From: DASZYT01 sp035545275
GTDB lineage: Bacteria > Patescibacteriota > Saccharimonadia > Saccharimonadales > UBA4665
Length of the DNA stretch: 60,686 nucleotides
Assembly (NCBI GenBank): GCA_035545275.1
Contig: DASZYT010000009.1
Coordinates: forward strand, 1 to 60,686
Direction of reading: 5' to 3'
Part shown: positions 33,172-41,714 of the stretch, piece by piece
How the letters are laid out: each line of letters starts with the position of its first letter
Position numbering within the stretch: position 1 is the stretch's first letter
Notes under the pieces: model-generated
The model's database searches: none
What the model saw: the letters and a program-made list of their open reading frames with translations, nothing else
What the model was told of the DNA's origin: nothing
Translations under genes and position numbers: made by a program

Positions 33172-34690
33172 TGAGTCCTCCTAGCAGCGGGCTGGCTGGT
33201 AAAGTCAGCGTATCACCGTTGGCCGATATAACCAGCTGCGTGTTGCCGGCTGAAATTCCCGTCAAGTCAACCGAGCATCCAAGCTGCTTGCCTACACCCG
33301 TACCGCTTTGCGGTCCCGTACAAGCTGCCGTATAGGTATTGGCGCCTTGGGTAAACTTCACCGTCGTAGAACAATTGTTGGCACTGGCAGCACATGGCAG
33401 ATTTGCTCCGGTAATTGCAAAAGAGAAGCTCGACAGCGAGGAGGTCGCCAGGCTGGCAGTCCCCGGCGACAGCGTAAACACGCGCGGGAAGTTTACATCT
33501 GGCGTGAATATAAGCCGAACTTTTTGCAAGTAATTGGTGCCGCCGTAGTTAAACATGGTCGACGGAGGATTACTGGGGTCATACTCTGGTACGGCGATAG
33601 CCTCAAGCGGGCTACCTCCACCATATGGCACCGCAGCTGCCAGATAGTAGGTCGAGCCGCCAACCTTACACCCGCTATCGCCGTTATCACCACAGAAGTA
33701 ATAGGGGCCTGGCACGAGATTTTGCAGAGACCCTAAACCGCTAGAATCCGTAGAAGCCGTACCATTGTAGTAATAGGTGGTGTTGCTGGTGTCGGTGTAC
33801 TTCTTGTACCCACCCTTTAGAGAGATAGAGGCGTTACCTAACGGGTTGCCGTTGACGTCTGTCGTCTCTATAGCCAGGCTGTTAGTGCCCTGTTGCTTGA
33901 GCGTTAAGGTAACGTACGAAGATTGCTGTGTCAGGATTTTTTGGCTGGGATAGGTCGGCTGGAGCGTGCCAGACGGTGCAATAGTAGAAAGCGTGGAGTA
34001 ACCACTGTCGCTGGCGGTTACCACGTAGTCATAGCCAGAGTCTGGCGTAAGGCCGTAGAACGCCACAAGACCATTGCTATCCGAGGTAAGGGTTTCGTCA
34101 ACTGTGGGACTGACAGTGGTGTTCTTGACCTCCACCGAGGCACCGCTCAATGCATTGCCACTACCGTCCACCACCTTTACGAAAAGTGCACCGGTAGACG
34201 AAGCGGTTTCGGAAACTTTGGACGCTACATAGGTATCTTGTGACGCTAAATTATCCCCCGTGTTGTCGGTAACTGATACGTGTATCTGCTTGTAATCTTG
34301 GGGGTTGCCATCGGTGGCAGACCCGGTGGGTGGCGGATAATTTCGGCAGAGCGCTTTTTCGGTCGTAGTATCTGGGTATGAGCCGCAACCATCATAGGCG
34401 TCATCGACATATTTTATCTCGGTGGTTATGGTGTACTTAACGCCATACTCAGTTTTGGTGGAGGTCGTAGGTGACCCCACTACTAGCTGGTCGTAGGGTT
34501 GTGTCCTCAAATATTCCATTTGGTTGGTTGCGATTGTCAACGCTACCGCTTCACGCTGCGCGATGACCGTACTGTGCACCAACGAGATGTAAAGGGCAAA
34601 GAAGCTGACTGACACAACCGCAAAGATAACCAGCGCAATGGCCAGTTCAACCATAGTGAAACCCTCTTCGGCCGCACCCACTCGTTTCAT
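33158..34690 (-). CDS. Minor prepilin (PilV/GspI-like) with carboxypeptidase-regulatory-like domains
   Basis: The first 40 residues are a prepilin (EEGFTMVELAIALVIF, then ATNQMEYLRTQPYDQL as in PilV). Beyond a pilin-sized domain lie two CarboxypepD_reg-like beta domains (KVVDGSGNALSGASVEVKNT; TTDVNGNPLGNASISLKGG) and a cysteine-containing C-terminal beta domain, for 510 residues in all. This is far larger than a standard minor pilin and would place extra domains at the pilus tip. I chose the ATG giving MKRVGAAEE; TATAAT ends 7 nt upstream. The gene is divergent from pilM. Confidence 0.78.
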   Translation of the reverse strand: MKRVGAAEEGFTMVELAIALVIFAVVSVSFFALYISLVHSTVIAQREAVALTIATNQMEYLRTQPYDQLVVGSPTTSTKTEYGVKYTITTEIKYVDDAYDGCGSYPDTTTEKALCRNYPPPTGSATDGNPQDYKQIHVSVTDNTGDNLASQDTYVASKVSETASSTGALFVKVVDGSGNALSGASVEVKNTTVSPTVDETLTSDSNGLVAFYGLTPDSGYDYVVTASDSGYSTLSTIAPSGTLQPTYPSQKILTQQSSYVTLTLKQQGTNSLAIETTDVNGNPLGNASISLKGGYKKYTDTSNTTYYYNGTASTDSSGLGSLQNLVPGPYYFCGDNGDSGCKVGGSTYYLAAAVPYGGGSPLEAIAVPEYDPSNPPSTMFNYGGTNYLQKVRLIFTPDVNFPRVFTLSPGTASLATSSLSSFSFAITGANLPCAASANNCSTTVKFTQGANTYTAACTGPQSGTGVGKQLGCSVDLTGISAGNTQLVISANGDTLTLPASPLLGGLIVGS

Positions 34691-34799
34691 TACGTTCATT
34701 ATAATGCATAAGCGTCTTAGAACGTACTGGCTAGTCTAGCTACTTTTCCGTTGGGGCGTGTGGTATGATTGAGACAAGTCTTAACACTTATGTTTTTTG

Positions 34800-35957
34800 A
34801 TGGGCACCGCACTAAAAACACCTAGCTTACTCCGGACCAAACCGATATTCGGACTCGACATCGGTCATGGGTCGTTAAAGGTCATGCAAATTGACCATAC
34901 TGTAGACACGCCGGTCACCACCAAAGCCAATACCACAAGTGCCAAGGGCAAGCAAAAAGGCAAGAAAGACAAAAAACCGACCGCCAAAAGCCCTCATATC
35001 ATCGGTTACGGTACTGCCTCCTTCGACAAAAGCGCGATTGATGATGGCGTCATCGTCAACCCAGAAGCCATCGCCGAGTCGGCTTTGAAACTTTTCAAGG
35101 GTCAGCTCATCGGTGACATTAGCACCGCACGCACCGCCATGACAATTCCCTCGTACCGTTCGTACACCCGAGCAATTCAGTTGCCTGCACTCGGTGCAAA
35201 AGAGCTACAAGAAGCCGTCGAGCTAGAAGCCGAGCAGTATATACCGGTGCCGCTGGAGGAATTGTATCTGGACTACGTTACCATCAATCAAACCAAAGAC
35301 CAGACCAACCTTTTTGCGGTGGCCGTACCCCGTAAAATCGTTGATTCGTATGTAACACTATCGCGAATGCTCGGGCTTGAAACGGTAGTTATCGAGACAA
35401 CGCTCAGCTCGGCCGCACGTCTGTTTGCCCTGGATACGCAAAGCAATATACCGAGTGTTATCATTGACTTTGGATCGCTGTCGGCAGACATCAGCATCTT
35501 TGACAAGACCATTTTGGTAACCGGCACGGTACAGGGTGGCGGTGAAGTATTTACCAACTCTATCCGCGACAAATTGGGTGTAACCCAAGAGGAGGCCGGT
35601 CTTATTAAAACGAAATACGGCCTGGGACTGAGCAAAAAACAGCGCGAAATTACCGAAGCCCTGGACCCGGTGTTGGCCCAAATTATCAAAGAAATCCGGC
35701 GCATGATACGGTATTACGAAGATCGCTACGGCACCGAGCGTCCCATTGGCCAAGTGGTGACATTAGGTGGTGGCGCCAACATGCCGGGGCTGTCAGAATA
35801 TCTTACTAACAACTTGCGCATCCCCGTACGATCGTTTGATCCTTGGCAGTACTTTAGCTACAGCGGCTTACAACCTCCAACAGCCGCCGACAAATCCATG
35901 TACGCCACCGTGGCTGGGCTGAGCCTTATCAACCCAAAGGAGGTGTTCGGATCATGA
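34800..35957 (+). CDS. pilM: Type IV pilus protein PilM
   Basis: PilM is an actin-like (FtsA-fold) cytoplasmic ATP-binding protein that links the pilus motor to PilN. The 385-residue protein opens with GLDIGHGSLKVMQID (phosphate-1 loop), has a Lys-rich insertion at about residues 38-62, and later SVIIDFGSLSADISIF (phosphate-2) and VVTLGGGANMPGL (adenosine motif). pilN begins 4 nt before its stop. The start at the ATG of MGTALK is better placed than the TTG one codon earlier. Confidence 0.93.
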   Translation: MGTALKTPSLLRTKPIFGLDIGHGSLKVMQIDHTVDTPVTTKANTTSAKGKQKGKKDKKPTAKSPHIIGYGTASFDKSAIDDGVIVNPEAIAESALKLFKGQLIGDISTARTAMTIPSYRSYTRAIQLPALGAKELQEAVELEAEQYIPVPLEELYLDYVTINQTKDQTNLFAVAVPRKIVDSYVTLSRMLGLETVVIETTLSSAARLFALDTQSNIPSVIIDFGSLSADISIFDKTILVTGTVQGGGEVFTNSIRDKLGVTQEEAGLIKTKYGLGLSKKQREITEALDPVLAQIIKEIRRMIRYYEDRYGTERPIGQVVTLGGGANMPGLSEYLTNNLRIPVRSFDPWQYFSYSGLQPPTAADKSMYATVAGLSLINPKEVFGS

Positions 35958-36553
35958 TGATTAACCTGCTGCCCCCTGACATTAAGGAAGGCTACGAGTA
36001 CGCTCAGCGCAATCTCAAGCTCGTACGCTGGATTGTAGCGTTTGTCTTCGGGCTGGTCGGGCTAGGTCTCATCGGCGGATTTGGCTGGTTGTACATGCGT
36101 AGTTCTATCGATGATTATTCTTCACAGGTTTCCGTCGCCCAGAGCCAGCTGGCGGCCCAAAAAGTTACCGAGACAGACCAGCAGGTCAAAGACATTACCA
36201 GTAGCTTCAAACTGGTGGTACAAGTATTGTCCAAAGAAGTACTCTTTTCTAAGTTACTAAAGCAGATTGCTACCATTATGCCACCGGGCGCCAACCTAAC
36301 CGACTTGACTATCAGCAGTACTCAAGGTGCTCTTGACGTCACCGCAGACGCGACCGACTACAGCACTGCAACCCAGGTACAAGTAAACCTGGCCGACCCG
36401 GCTAACAAAATTTTTGCCAGCGCCGATTTGGAAAATGTTAGCTGTAGCTCTTCGCCGGCAACCAACATCCATTACCCCTGCACCGTTACTGTCAAGGCTC
36501 TCTTTGCCAAGAATAATCCATTTTTGTTCATTAACCAGGGGAATAAGTCGTGA
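35954..36553 (+). CDS. pilN: Type IV pilus alignment protein PilN
   Basis: This 199-residue bitopic protein has the PilN signature at its start (MINLLPPDIKEGYEYAQRN), which binds PilM. A membrane helix (residues 24-47), a coiled coil and a periplasmic ferredoxin-like domain follow. It overlaps pilM by 4 nt and pilO by 4 nt. Confidence 0.92.
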   Translation: MMINLLPPDIKEGYEYAQRNLKLVRWIVAFVFGLVGLGLIGGFGWLYMRSSIDDYSSQVSVAQSQLAAQKVTETDQQVKDITSSFKLVVQVLSKEVLFSKLLKQIATIMPPGANLTDLTISSTQGALDVTADATDYSTATQVQVNLADPANKIFASADLENVSCSSSPATNIHYPCTVTVKALFAKNNPFLFINQGNKS

Positions 36554-37152
36554 ATGCTAAGCGCCTCTATTTTGTCTTGATAGGGTGCATCGTGCTGTTA
36601 GCCGCAGGACTTCTTGGCGGGGCCTATGGCATTAACTCCATGTTGGCCGGCAAATCTACCAAACTGGTGAGCCTGAAGGCTCAGACCGCCGCGCTCAGCA
36701 GCGAGCAAACCGATCTGGCAAAGGCCAAACGGGAAGTAGCAAAATATTCCTCGCTTGAGCAAATCGCCCAATCTATCGTCCCACAAGACAAGAACCAGGC
36801 AGAGGCAGTGCGAGAAATTGTCAATATTGCCGCCGCCAATAACGTGGCTCTGGCTTCTATTACATTCCCGGCTTCCAACCTGGGGCAGGCCAAGGCTACT
36901 GGCAGCAGTGCTTCCAAAGTCCCCTCACAGTTGACGCCCGTGCCCGGTATCACAGGTGTGTACGACCTAGAGATAACTCTTACCAGCGACACGAATCACC
37001 CTGTCACCTTTACGCAGTTTACGAATTTCTTAAGCAGCCTCGAAAATAATCGCCGGACAGCCGAGGTAAGTACCGTGTCATTAAACCCCCTGGCAACCAA
37101 CCACAGCTATTTGACCTTTACACTAACATTAGACGAGTACTTAAAGCCGTAA
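36550..37152 (+). CDS. pilO: Type IV pilus alignment protein PilO-like
   Basis: This 200-residue protein has an N-terminal membrane helix, a coiled coil (KAQTAALSSEQTDLAKAKREVAK) and a periplasmic domain ending in VTFTQFTNFLSSLENNRRT and LTFTLTLDEYL, as in PilO. Its GTG start overlaps the pilN stop. It should dimerise with PilN to align the machine. Confidence 0.85.
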   Translation: MNAKRLYFVLIGCIVLLAAGLLGGAYGINSMLAGKSTKLVSLKAQTAALSSEQTDLAKAKREVAKYSSLEQIAQSIVPQDKNQAEAVREIVNIAAANNVALASITFPASNLGQAKATGSSASKVPSQLTPVPGITGVYDLEITLTSDTNHPVTFTQFTNFLSSLENNRRTAEVSTVSLNPLATNHSYLTFTLTLDEYLKP

Positions 37153-37469
37153 TGAGTAAAGATATCAACCTCAACATAGACTTCAAAACGCTGCCCCAAC
37201 AGTTGGCCAAGGTAATTGCCCAAGCGAGTCACTACGCTGTGTTCATATTTTTCTTGCTGCTGGCAGCGGTGTATGGTTTTGTATTATGGCGCATCAACGT
37301 GTTTAGCAACGCCCAGCCATCGCCAGATACATCAACCACACAAGTACAAGTCACGCCCGTCCCCCATATCGACCAGAACGTGGTAAGTCAGTTGGAAAAG
37401 CTTAAAGATAACAGTGTTAGTGTCAAGGCTTTGTTTGACAAGGCCCGTACCAATCCATTCCAGGAATAA
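37152..37469 (+). CDS. Small bitopic pilus-operon protein
   Basis: This 105-residue protein has one membrane span (YAVFIFFLLLAAVYGFVLW, residues about 28-46) and a short Thr/Pro-rich external tail. Its ATG overlaps the pilO stop by 1 nt, so it belongs to the pilMNO operon. It stands where PilP would be, but it has no lipobox or recognisable PilP domain. It probably assists the inner-membrane subcomplex; the family is unknown. Confidence 0.7.
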   Translation: MSKDINLNIDFKTLPQQLAKVIAQASHYAVFIFFLLLAAVYGFVLWRINVFSNAQPSPDTSTTQVQVTPVPHIDQNVVSQLEKLKDNSVSVKALFDKARTNPFQE

Positions 37470-37478
37470 CAGGAATAA

Positions 37479-38123
37479 TTAGTTCTGGGGTGCTTGGACC
37501 GGTGGTTCGGCCGGACCCTCAGTACCAGGTTGGGCGTATGCTCCTTCAGACCTGTACAAGCGCTGTTCGTCCTCACCGCGCCTGCCCTGCTCAAAACGCT
37601 CACGTGCACCCAAGATTTCCTGCGCATAGCGATTGGGGCTGGGACAATACATAAATACAAATTTTGAGCGCTCGCCGGCCGTCTCAACCCGTAGCAAGCC
37701 ATAGCCAAACATATGCGCCAGTATGCCGTTCTGCTCGGCCGTTACGTCCTCTATATTGCCCATCGACAGCTGGCTTGACTGTGTATTAAACAAGGTGGTT
37801 TGTGCCACCTGCGTTAGACTGTCACTGGTGACAATCCACCGATTTCCCCAGTATACTTTGGCTCCTACCCATGCTATCAGTACCGCTACCACAGTAACGA
37901 GCGCAAACGCACCCCATAAAATGGCCGGCAGCGATCCGGCATTGGTAATGTAATGAGGCAACAGCGCGGCCAGTACGGCGGCGAGCACTATCAGGATACC
38001 GGCCATAACATAGGTGCCAATCAGCCCAATTGGATGGCGCTTAATTTCACATACTATTTGTTCGCCCGGTTGCATGACGGCTAGCGGGTTTTTGAAGTTT
38101 TGCTGTGGTTCGTTTGGTTGCAT
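37479..38123 (-). CDS. Membrane protein with bacterial PH domain
   Basis: This 214-residue protein has two membrane spans (GLIGTYVMAGILIVLAAVLAAL and ILWGAFALVTVVAVLIAWVG). A bacterial PH-like (bPH2/YdbT) domain (NRWIVTSDSLTQVAQTTLFNTQSSQLSMGNIEDVTAEQ) and a disordered Pro/Glu/Gln tail follow. The role of such proteins is unknown; they often sit in envelope or secretion loci. TATAAT (minus strand 38131-38136) ends 7 nt before the ATG, predicting a leaderless mRNA. Confidence 0.82.
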   Translation of the reverse strand: MQPNEPQQNFKNPLAVMQPGEQIVCEIKRHPIGLIGTYVMAGILIVLAAVLAALLPHYITNAGSLPAILWGAFALVTVVAVLIAWVGAKVYWGNRWIVTSDSLTQVAQTTLFNTQSSQLSMGNIEDVTAEQNGILAHMFGYGLLRVETAGERSKFVFMYCPSPNRYAQEILGARERFEQGRRGEDEQRLYRSEGAYAQPGTEGPAEPPVQAPQN

Positions 38124-38131
38124 GCGTTTAA

Positions 38132-39160
38132 TTATAGCAGGGCGGGTTGGTCGTTTTGGCCGGACGATTTACCTAGATGCTGGTAGGATTTGTGGGTAGC
38201 CTTGCGGCCCCGCGGCGTACGCTCCAGCAAGCCGATTTGCATCAGGTACGGTTCAATAAAATCTTCGATGGTACTGCGTTCCTCGCTCGTCAGCGCAGCC
38301 AGCGTCTCTACCCCGACCGGACCGCCGTCGTAATTATCAATGATGGCGGCCAGCAGCATGCGGTCGGCCGGGTCCAGCCCCAGGTCATCAATTTCCAGCA
38401 GTGCCAAGGCTTGCTCGGAAATATGCGTGTCGATGATGCCATCGCCGTTCACGTCGGCATAGTCACGCACACGTTTTAATAAGCGGTTGGCGATGCGGGG
38501 CGTCAGCCGGCTGCGTCCAGCCAGTTTGAGTGCCGCATCTTTGTCGATCTTAATACCCAAGATGTCGGCAGCGCGCTCAATAATCTGCGCAATTTGCTCA
38601 GGAGAATAAAACTCCAGTCGATGGATGTGCCCAAAGCGATCCCGCAGCGGGGCTGCCAACGCACCGGTGCGCGTCGTGGCGCCGATGAGCGTAAACTGTG
38701 GCAAGTCCAACCGCAAGCTGCGCGCACTCGGCCCCTTGCCCAGCATGATGTCGAGTTTGAAATCTTCCATGGCGCTGTACAGCACTTCCTCGACCGTGCG
38801 GTGCAGACGATGGATCTCGTCGATAAATAATATGTCGCCATCCTGCAAGTTGGTCAGCAAGCTGGCCAAATCCCCTGCCCGCTCGATAGCCGGACCAGAT
38901 GTAACGCGAATCTGTGCGTTCATCTCGTGGGCGATGACGCCAGCCAGCGTGGTTTTGCCCAGGCCAGGTGGCCCATACAGCAAAATGTGGTCGAGTGGTT
39001 CGCCACGTTTTTTGGCCGCAGCGATAGCCAACTGCAAGTTTTGTTTCAACCGGTCCTGGCCGATGTAGTTGGCAAAGTCCTGCGGCCGCAGTTTTAGCTC
39101 AAACTCTTCCTCTACTGAGCTATCGTCTTGCGGTGCTGTGCCAACAATTCGTTCAATCAT
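38132..39160 (-). CDS. ruvB: Holliday junction helicase RuvB
   Basis: RuvB is the AAA+ motor that drives branch migration with RuvA. The 342-residue protein has FANYIGQDRLKQNL, Walker A GPPGLGKTTLA, Walker B DILFIDEIHRL, sensor 1 LIGATTRTGAL and a C-terminal winged helix ending GRKATHKSY. I took the ATG giving MIERIVGTA; TATAAT (minus strand 39168-39173) ends 7 nt upstream. ruvB stands apart from ruvA and ruvC, with a membrane-protein gene between. Confidence 0.97.
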   Translation of the reverse strand: MIERIVGTAPQDDSSVEEEFELKLRPQDFANYIGQDRLKQNLQLAIAAAKKRGEPLDHILLYGPPGLGKTTLAGVIAHEMNAQIRVTSGPAIERAGDLASLLTNLQDGDILFIDEIHRLHRTVEEVLYSAMEDFKLDIMLGKGPSARSLRLDLPQFTLIGATTRTGALAAPLRDRFGHIHRLEFYSPEQIAQIIERAADILGIKIDKDAALKLAGRSRLTPRIANRLLKRVRDYADVNGDGIIDTHISEQALALLEIDDLGLDPADRMLLAAIIDNYDGGPVGVETLAALTSEERSTIEDFIEPYLMQIGLLERTPRGRKATHKSYQHLGKSSGQNDQPALL

Positions 39161-39218
39161 CAAATGTATTATACCAGTAGCACGATGCAAGGTGAGGATT
39201 GCTCATGCCGAGCCTCTG

Positions 39219-39950
39219 TTACAGGGAGCTGAACAATAGTGCTCCCACAAAAGACAACAACAACGGTGCCACAAAAAAGAAAAAGAACAGGACGGCTAAA
39301 ATGATACGGAGAGCGCTGTGTGCACGAGCGGGCTTCTCTACTACAAGTTCGGGGTGCTGCTGAAGGTAAAGCCGATACATTACTGCCACGATGACGCTAA
39401 GCGTCACATCAACTACCGCTGATGCTGCGAGCAGCCTGCCGTAGAACCCGCTCAGCAGCGCCGCAGGGTCGTGGACATAGAGATCACCAAGCAGCATGAG
39501 CGAAACGATGGCTATGAACACATAGTTGGCCAGCACATACGATCTGACCCGCCAGTACTGCACGTCCACATCGATGAGTGTCTTGACGTGTACCAGGGCG
39601 AAAAGCGCGATGACATAGGTGGTGTAGAGCCGTAGCGGCAGAGTGCCACCGACTATCTGCCATATAGCAAAGACCGAGGTAAAGAAACTCAGCACCGCGA
39701 TGATGATCGAGGTGTTTACTACGAATTCCGTCGAGCCAGGAGAAACGTCTGTTTTTTTGGAGGTCAGCATCGAGACAAGCCCGAAGACAAGACCTATGTG
39801 GATGAGGGCTACAAATATCGTGCCGAGTGCCCGGCCGGTCGTATCGCTAAACTTACCGATAAGTATAGTTACTACTGCGATAGCCGCAGCCGCAACCAAA
39901 CAGTACAGCATTGATTTGACGAGTGTGCTTCTGAGTTTGATCTTATCCAT
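39219..39950 (-). CDS. Polytopic membrane protein of unknown function
   Basis: A 243-residue protein with about seven hydrophobic segments spread over its whole length, no enzyme signature, and a basic stretch before the last span. It lies between ruvB and ruvA on the same strand but is separated by 38-58 nt on each side. No family is recognised. Confidence 0.65.
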   Translation of the reverse strand: MDKIKLRSTLVKSMLYCLVAAAAIAVVTILIGKFSDTTGRALGTIFVALIHIGLVFGLVSMLTSKKTDVSPGSTEFVVNTSIIIAVLSFFTSVFAIWQIVGGTLPLRLYTTYVIALFALVHVKTLIDVDVQYWRVRSYVLANYVFIAIVSLMLLGDLYVHDPAALLSGFYGRLLAASAVVDVTLSVIVAVMYRLYLQQHPELVVEKPARAHSALRIILAVLFFFFFVAPLLLSFVGALLFSSL

Positions 39951-39988
39951 GGTGTTCAGTCGTGCTTATGATGAATCATACACTATTG

Positions 39989-40564
39989 TCAGCCTTTTAG
40001 TGCAAGTTTTATGCGTTCTTCGACAGGCAAACCCACATCTATATCTTTCAGGGCGAGCATAGCGTCCTGCGGCGAGTAGCCGAGACTGATGAGCGCTTCG
40101 ACAGCTTCATCCTGAGTGTTTACGCCCGGGCGGGAAACGAGGCTTTCGGCAGCGTCGGACGCACTTAAGCCCACTTTGTCGCGTAGCTCCACCACTATCT
40201 GTTCAGCTGCGCGCTTGCCTACGCCTTTTGCGCTTTGCAGCAGTTTCACATCGCCAGCGGCAATGGCCCCGCGGACAGCAGGCGCCGTGCCGATATCCAG
40301 CACCGCCAGCGCCACTTTGGGCCCTACGTTCTTTACGTCCAAAAGTTGTTCAAACAATTTTTTGGTGTCAAGCTGCACAAATCCGAACAAATCAAACGCT
40401 TGTTCGCGCACATGTTCGTACACATACAGTTTGGCGTGCTCGCCGGTGTTCAGCCGGCCAAAATCTTCGGCGGTCACGTGCAGCCCATAGCCCACGCCGT
40501 GCACATCCAGCACCACCATGTCAGCCAGCTTTTCGCTCACCACCCCATTCAGCGTCGCAATCAT
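39989..40564 (-). CDS. ruvA: Holliday junction protein RuvA
   Basis: RuvA binds four-way junctions as a tetramer and loads RuvB. The 191-residue protein has the OB-fold start (MIATLNGVVSEKLADMVVLDVHGVGYGLHV), helix-hairpin-helix motifs (VKNVGPKVALAVLDI, SAKGVGKRAAEQIVVEL) and the C-terminal RuvB-binding helices. TATAAT (minus strand 40571-40576) ends 6 nt before the ATG. The upstream promoter-ATG arrangement nearly copies that of ruvB. A repeat unit separates it from ruvC. Confidence 0.96.
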   Translation of the reverse strand: MIATLNGVVSEKLADMVVLDVHGVGYGLHVTAEDFGRLNTGEHAKLYVYEHVREQAFDLFGFVQLDTKKLFEQLLDVKNVGPKVALAVLDIGTAPAVRGAIAAGDVKLLQSAKGVGKRAAEQIVVELRDKVGLSASDAAESLVSRPGVNTQDEAVEALISLGYSPQDAMLALKDIDVGLPVEERIKLALKG

Positions 40565-40585
40565 AAGGTTATTATAGCAAGAGAA

Positions 40586-40651
40586 CGGAGCAGAAAGAGA
40601 GCTTGCTCTTTTTCTGCGAGTACTCGCAGATTTCTCGTGCTAACGAGATGG
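40586..40651 (+). repeat. Hairpin repeat unit (locus 3)
   Basis: One unit: CGGAG, an 11-bp stem CAGAAAGAGAG/CTCTTTTTCTG with a CTTG loop, GAGTACTCGC, then a TTCTCG-TGCTAA-CGAGAT palindrome. It lies between ruvA and ruvC and supplies the last codons of ruvC. Confidence 0.6.
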
Positions 40652-41116
40652 CACAGTCTGACTGTGCGTGAGCGCAGCAGCTAATGCATCAGCGGCATCG
40701 TCGGGTTTGGGCACCTCGTCAAGCTGCAGCAAAATGCGCACCATTTCCTGCATCTGCTTTTTGTCGGCTTTGCCGTAACCGGTGATGGCCTGTTTTATCT
40801 GCATGGGGGTGTACTCATGAATGGGCAACTTGTTTTGCATGGCACACAGCAGTACCACGCCGCGTGCTTGCGCCACAGTCATCGCCGTCGTCACATTGCG
40901 CGCAAAAAACAGTTTCTCTACGCTCATCATGTCGGGCTTGGTCTGCGTGATGATGTCGGTCAGTTCTTCATAAATGGTCAGCAGCCGCACCGCGTCGTCC
41001 TCTTTCACGGGCGTGCGAATGACGCCGGCATCCACCAGCACCGGCTTGGTCTTGACAATCTCAATAACCCCAAACCCCAAAATCCCCGTGCCAGGATCAA
41101 TGCCAATAATTCTCAT
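40640..41116 (-). CDS. ruvC: Holliday junction resolvase RuvC
   Basis: RuvC is the dimeric RNase H-fold nuclease that cuts Holliday junctions. The 158-residue protein has the acidic residues in RIIGIDPGTGILGFG, SVEKLFFARN and KPDDAADALAAALTH. The ATG at 41116 gives the normal N terminus and overlaps the stop of the upstream C39-like gene by 4 nt. Its last few residues are encoded by the hairpin repeat at 40586-40651. Confidence 0.95.
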   Translation of the reverse strand: MRIIGIDPGTGILGFGVIEIVKTKPVLVDAGVIRTPVKEDDAVRLLTIYEELTDIITQTKPDMMSVEKLFFARNVTTAMTVAQARGVVLLCAMQNKLPIHEYTPMQIKQAITGYGKADKKQMQEMVRILLQLDEVPKPDDAADALAAALTHSQTVPSR

Positions 41117-41709
41117 TTTTGCCTCTTTAATATCCACAGGCCACCCATTCGCTTGTCTTCATGAAGTTTGATTGCTTCGAAGAGCTTTTCGATTTCGACA
41201 CTCCGCCATTTAGGAAAGTTAGGAATGGGATCAATCAGCCTCACCGTATTTTCTTCAAGAATATCAAATACGCACACATGGCCGTTGGTATGACCGTTGC
41301 CATACACCATGCCAGAGCGAAAACAAATCAGCACATCAGCATCATCGGCCTGTAACTTTGCGAGACGGTGACGTAAAGCTTGCGGAGATTTCAGGCTGCT
41401 GCTAAGTTGGAACTCACCGGTGAATGGCAAACGGTTTTTCGTTAGGAAGTGTTCCAGGCCATATTCTGGTTCTTGAATTCTGGTGCCATAGCCTGCCATA
41501 GGTATTTCCTTAGAGATTGCGACGTTCCAAAAGCATTTTTCTTCCTCAGGCGGCACCACGAGGCCCAACTGCGCACCAATTTCCTCTTGCGGCTGCAGCG
41601 GCAAGGAATTTTTATATAAGACCACTTGCAGACAAGTAGGCACGCAACAATACGGCTGTTGAGAAAAGGGAACGTATCGTGTACCAATTGGCGTAACCGA
41701 TGTAGCCAT
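41113..41709 (-). CDS. C39-like/papain-fold cysteine protease-like protein
   Basis: This 198-residue protein shows the order of active-site residues of C39-like peptidases: a Cys near QQPYCCVPTCLQVVLY, a His in NGHTNGHVCVFDI and an Asp/Asn-type residue in RLIDPIPN. There is no signal peptide, so it acts in the cytosol if at all. It overlaps the ruvC start by 4 nt. TACAAT ends 7 nt before its ATG, so it and ruvC may share this promoter. The family call is from the motif pattern only and the substrate is unknown. Confidence 0.6.
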   Translation of the reverse strand: MATSVTPIGTRYVPFSQQPYCCVPTCLQVVLYKNSLPLQPQEEIGAQLGLVVPPEEEKCFWNVAISKEIPMAGYGTRIQEPEYGLEHFLTKNRLPFTGEFQLSSSLKSPQALRHRLAKLQADDADVLICFRSGMVYGNGHTNGHVCVFDILEENTVRLIDPIPNFPKWRSVEIEKLFEAIKLHEDKRMGGLWILKRQK

Positions 41710-41714
41710 AGACC

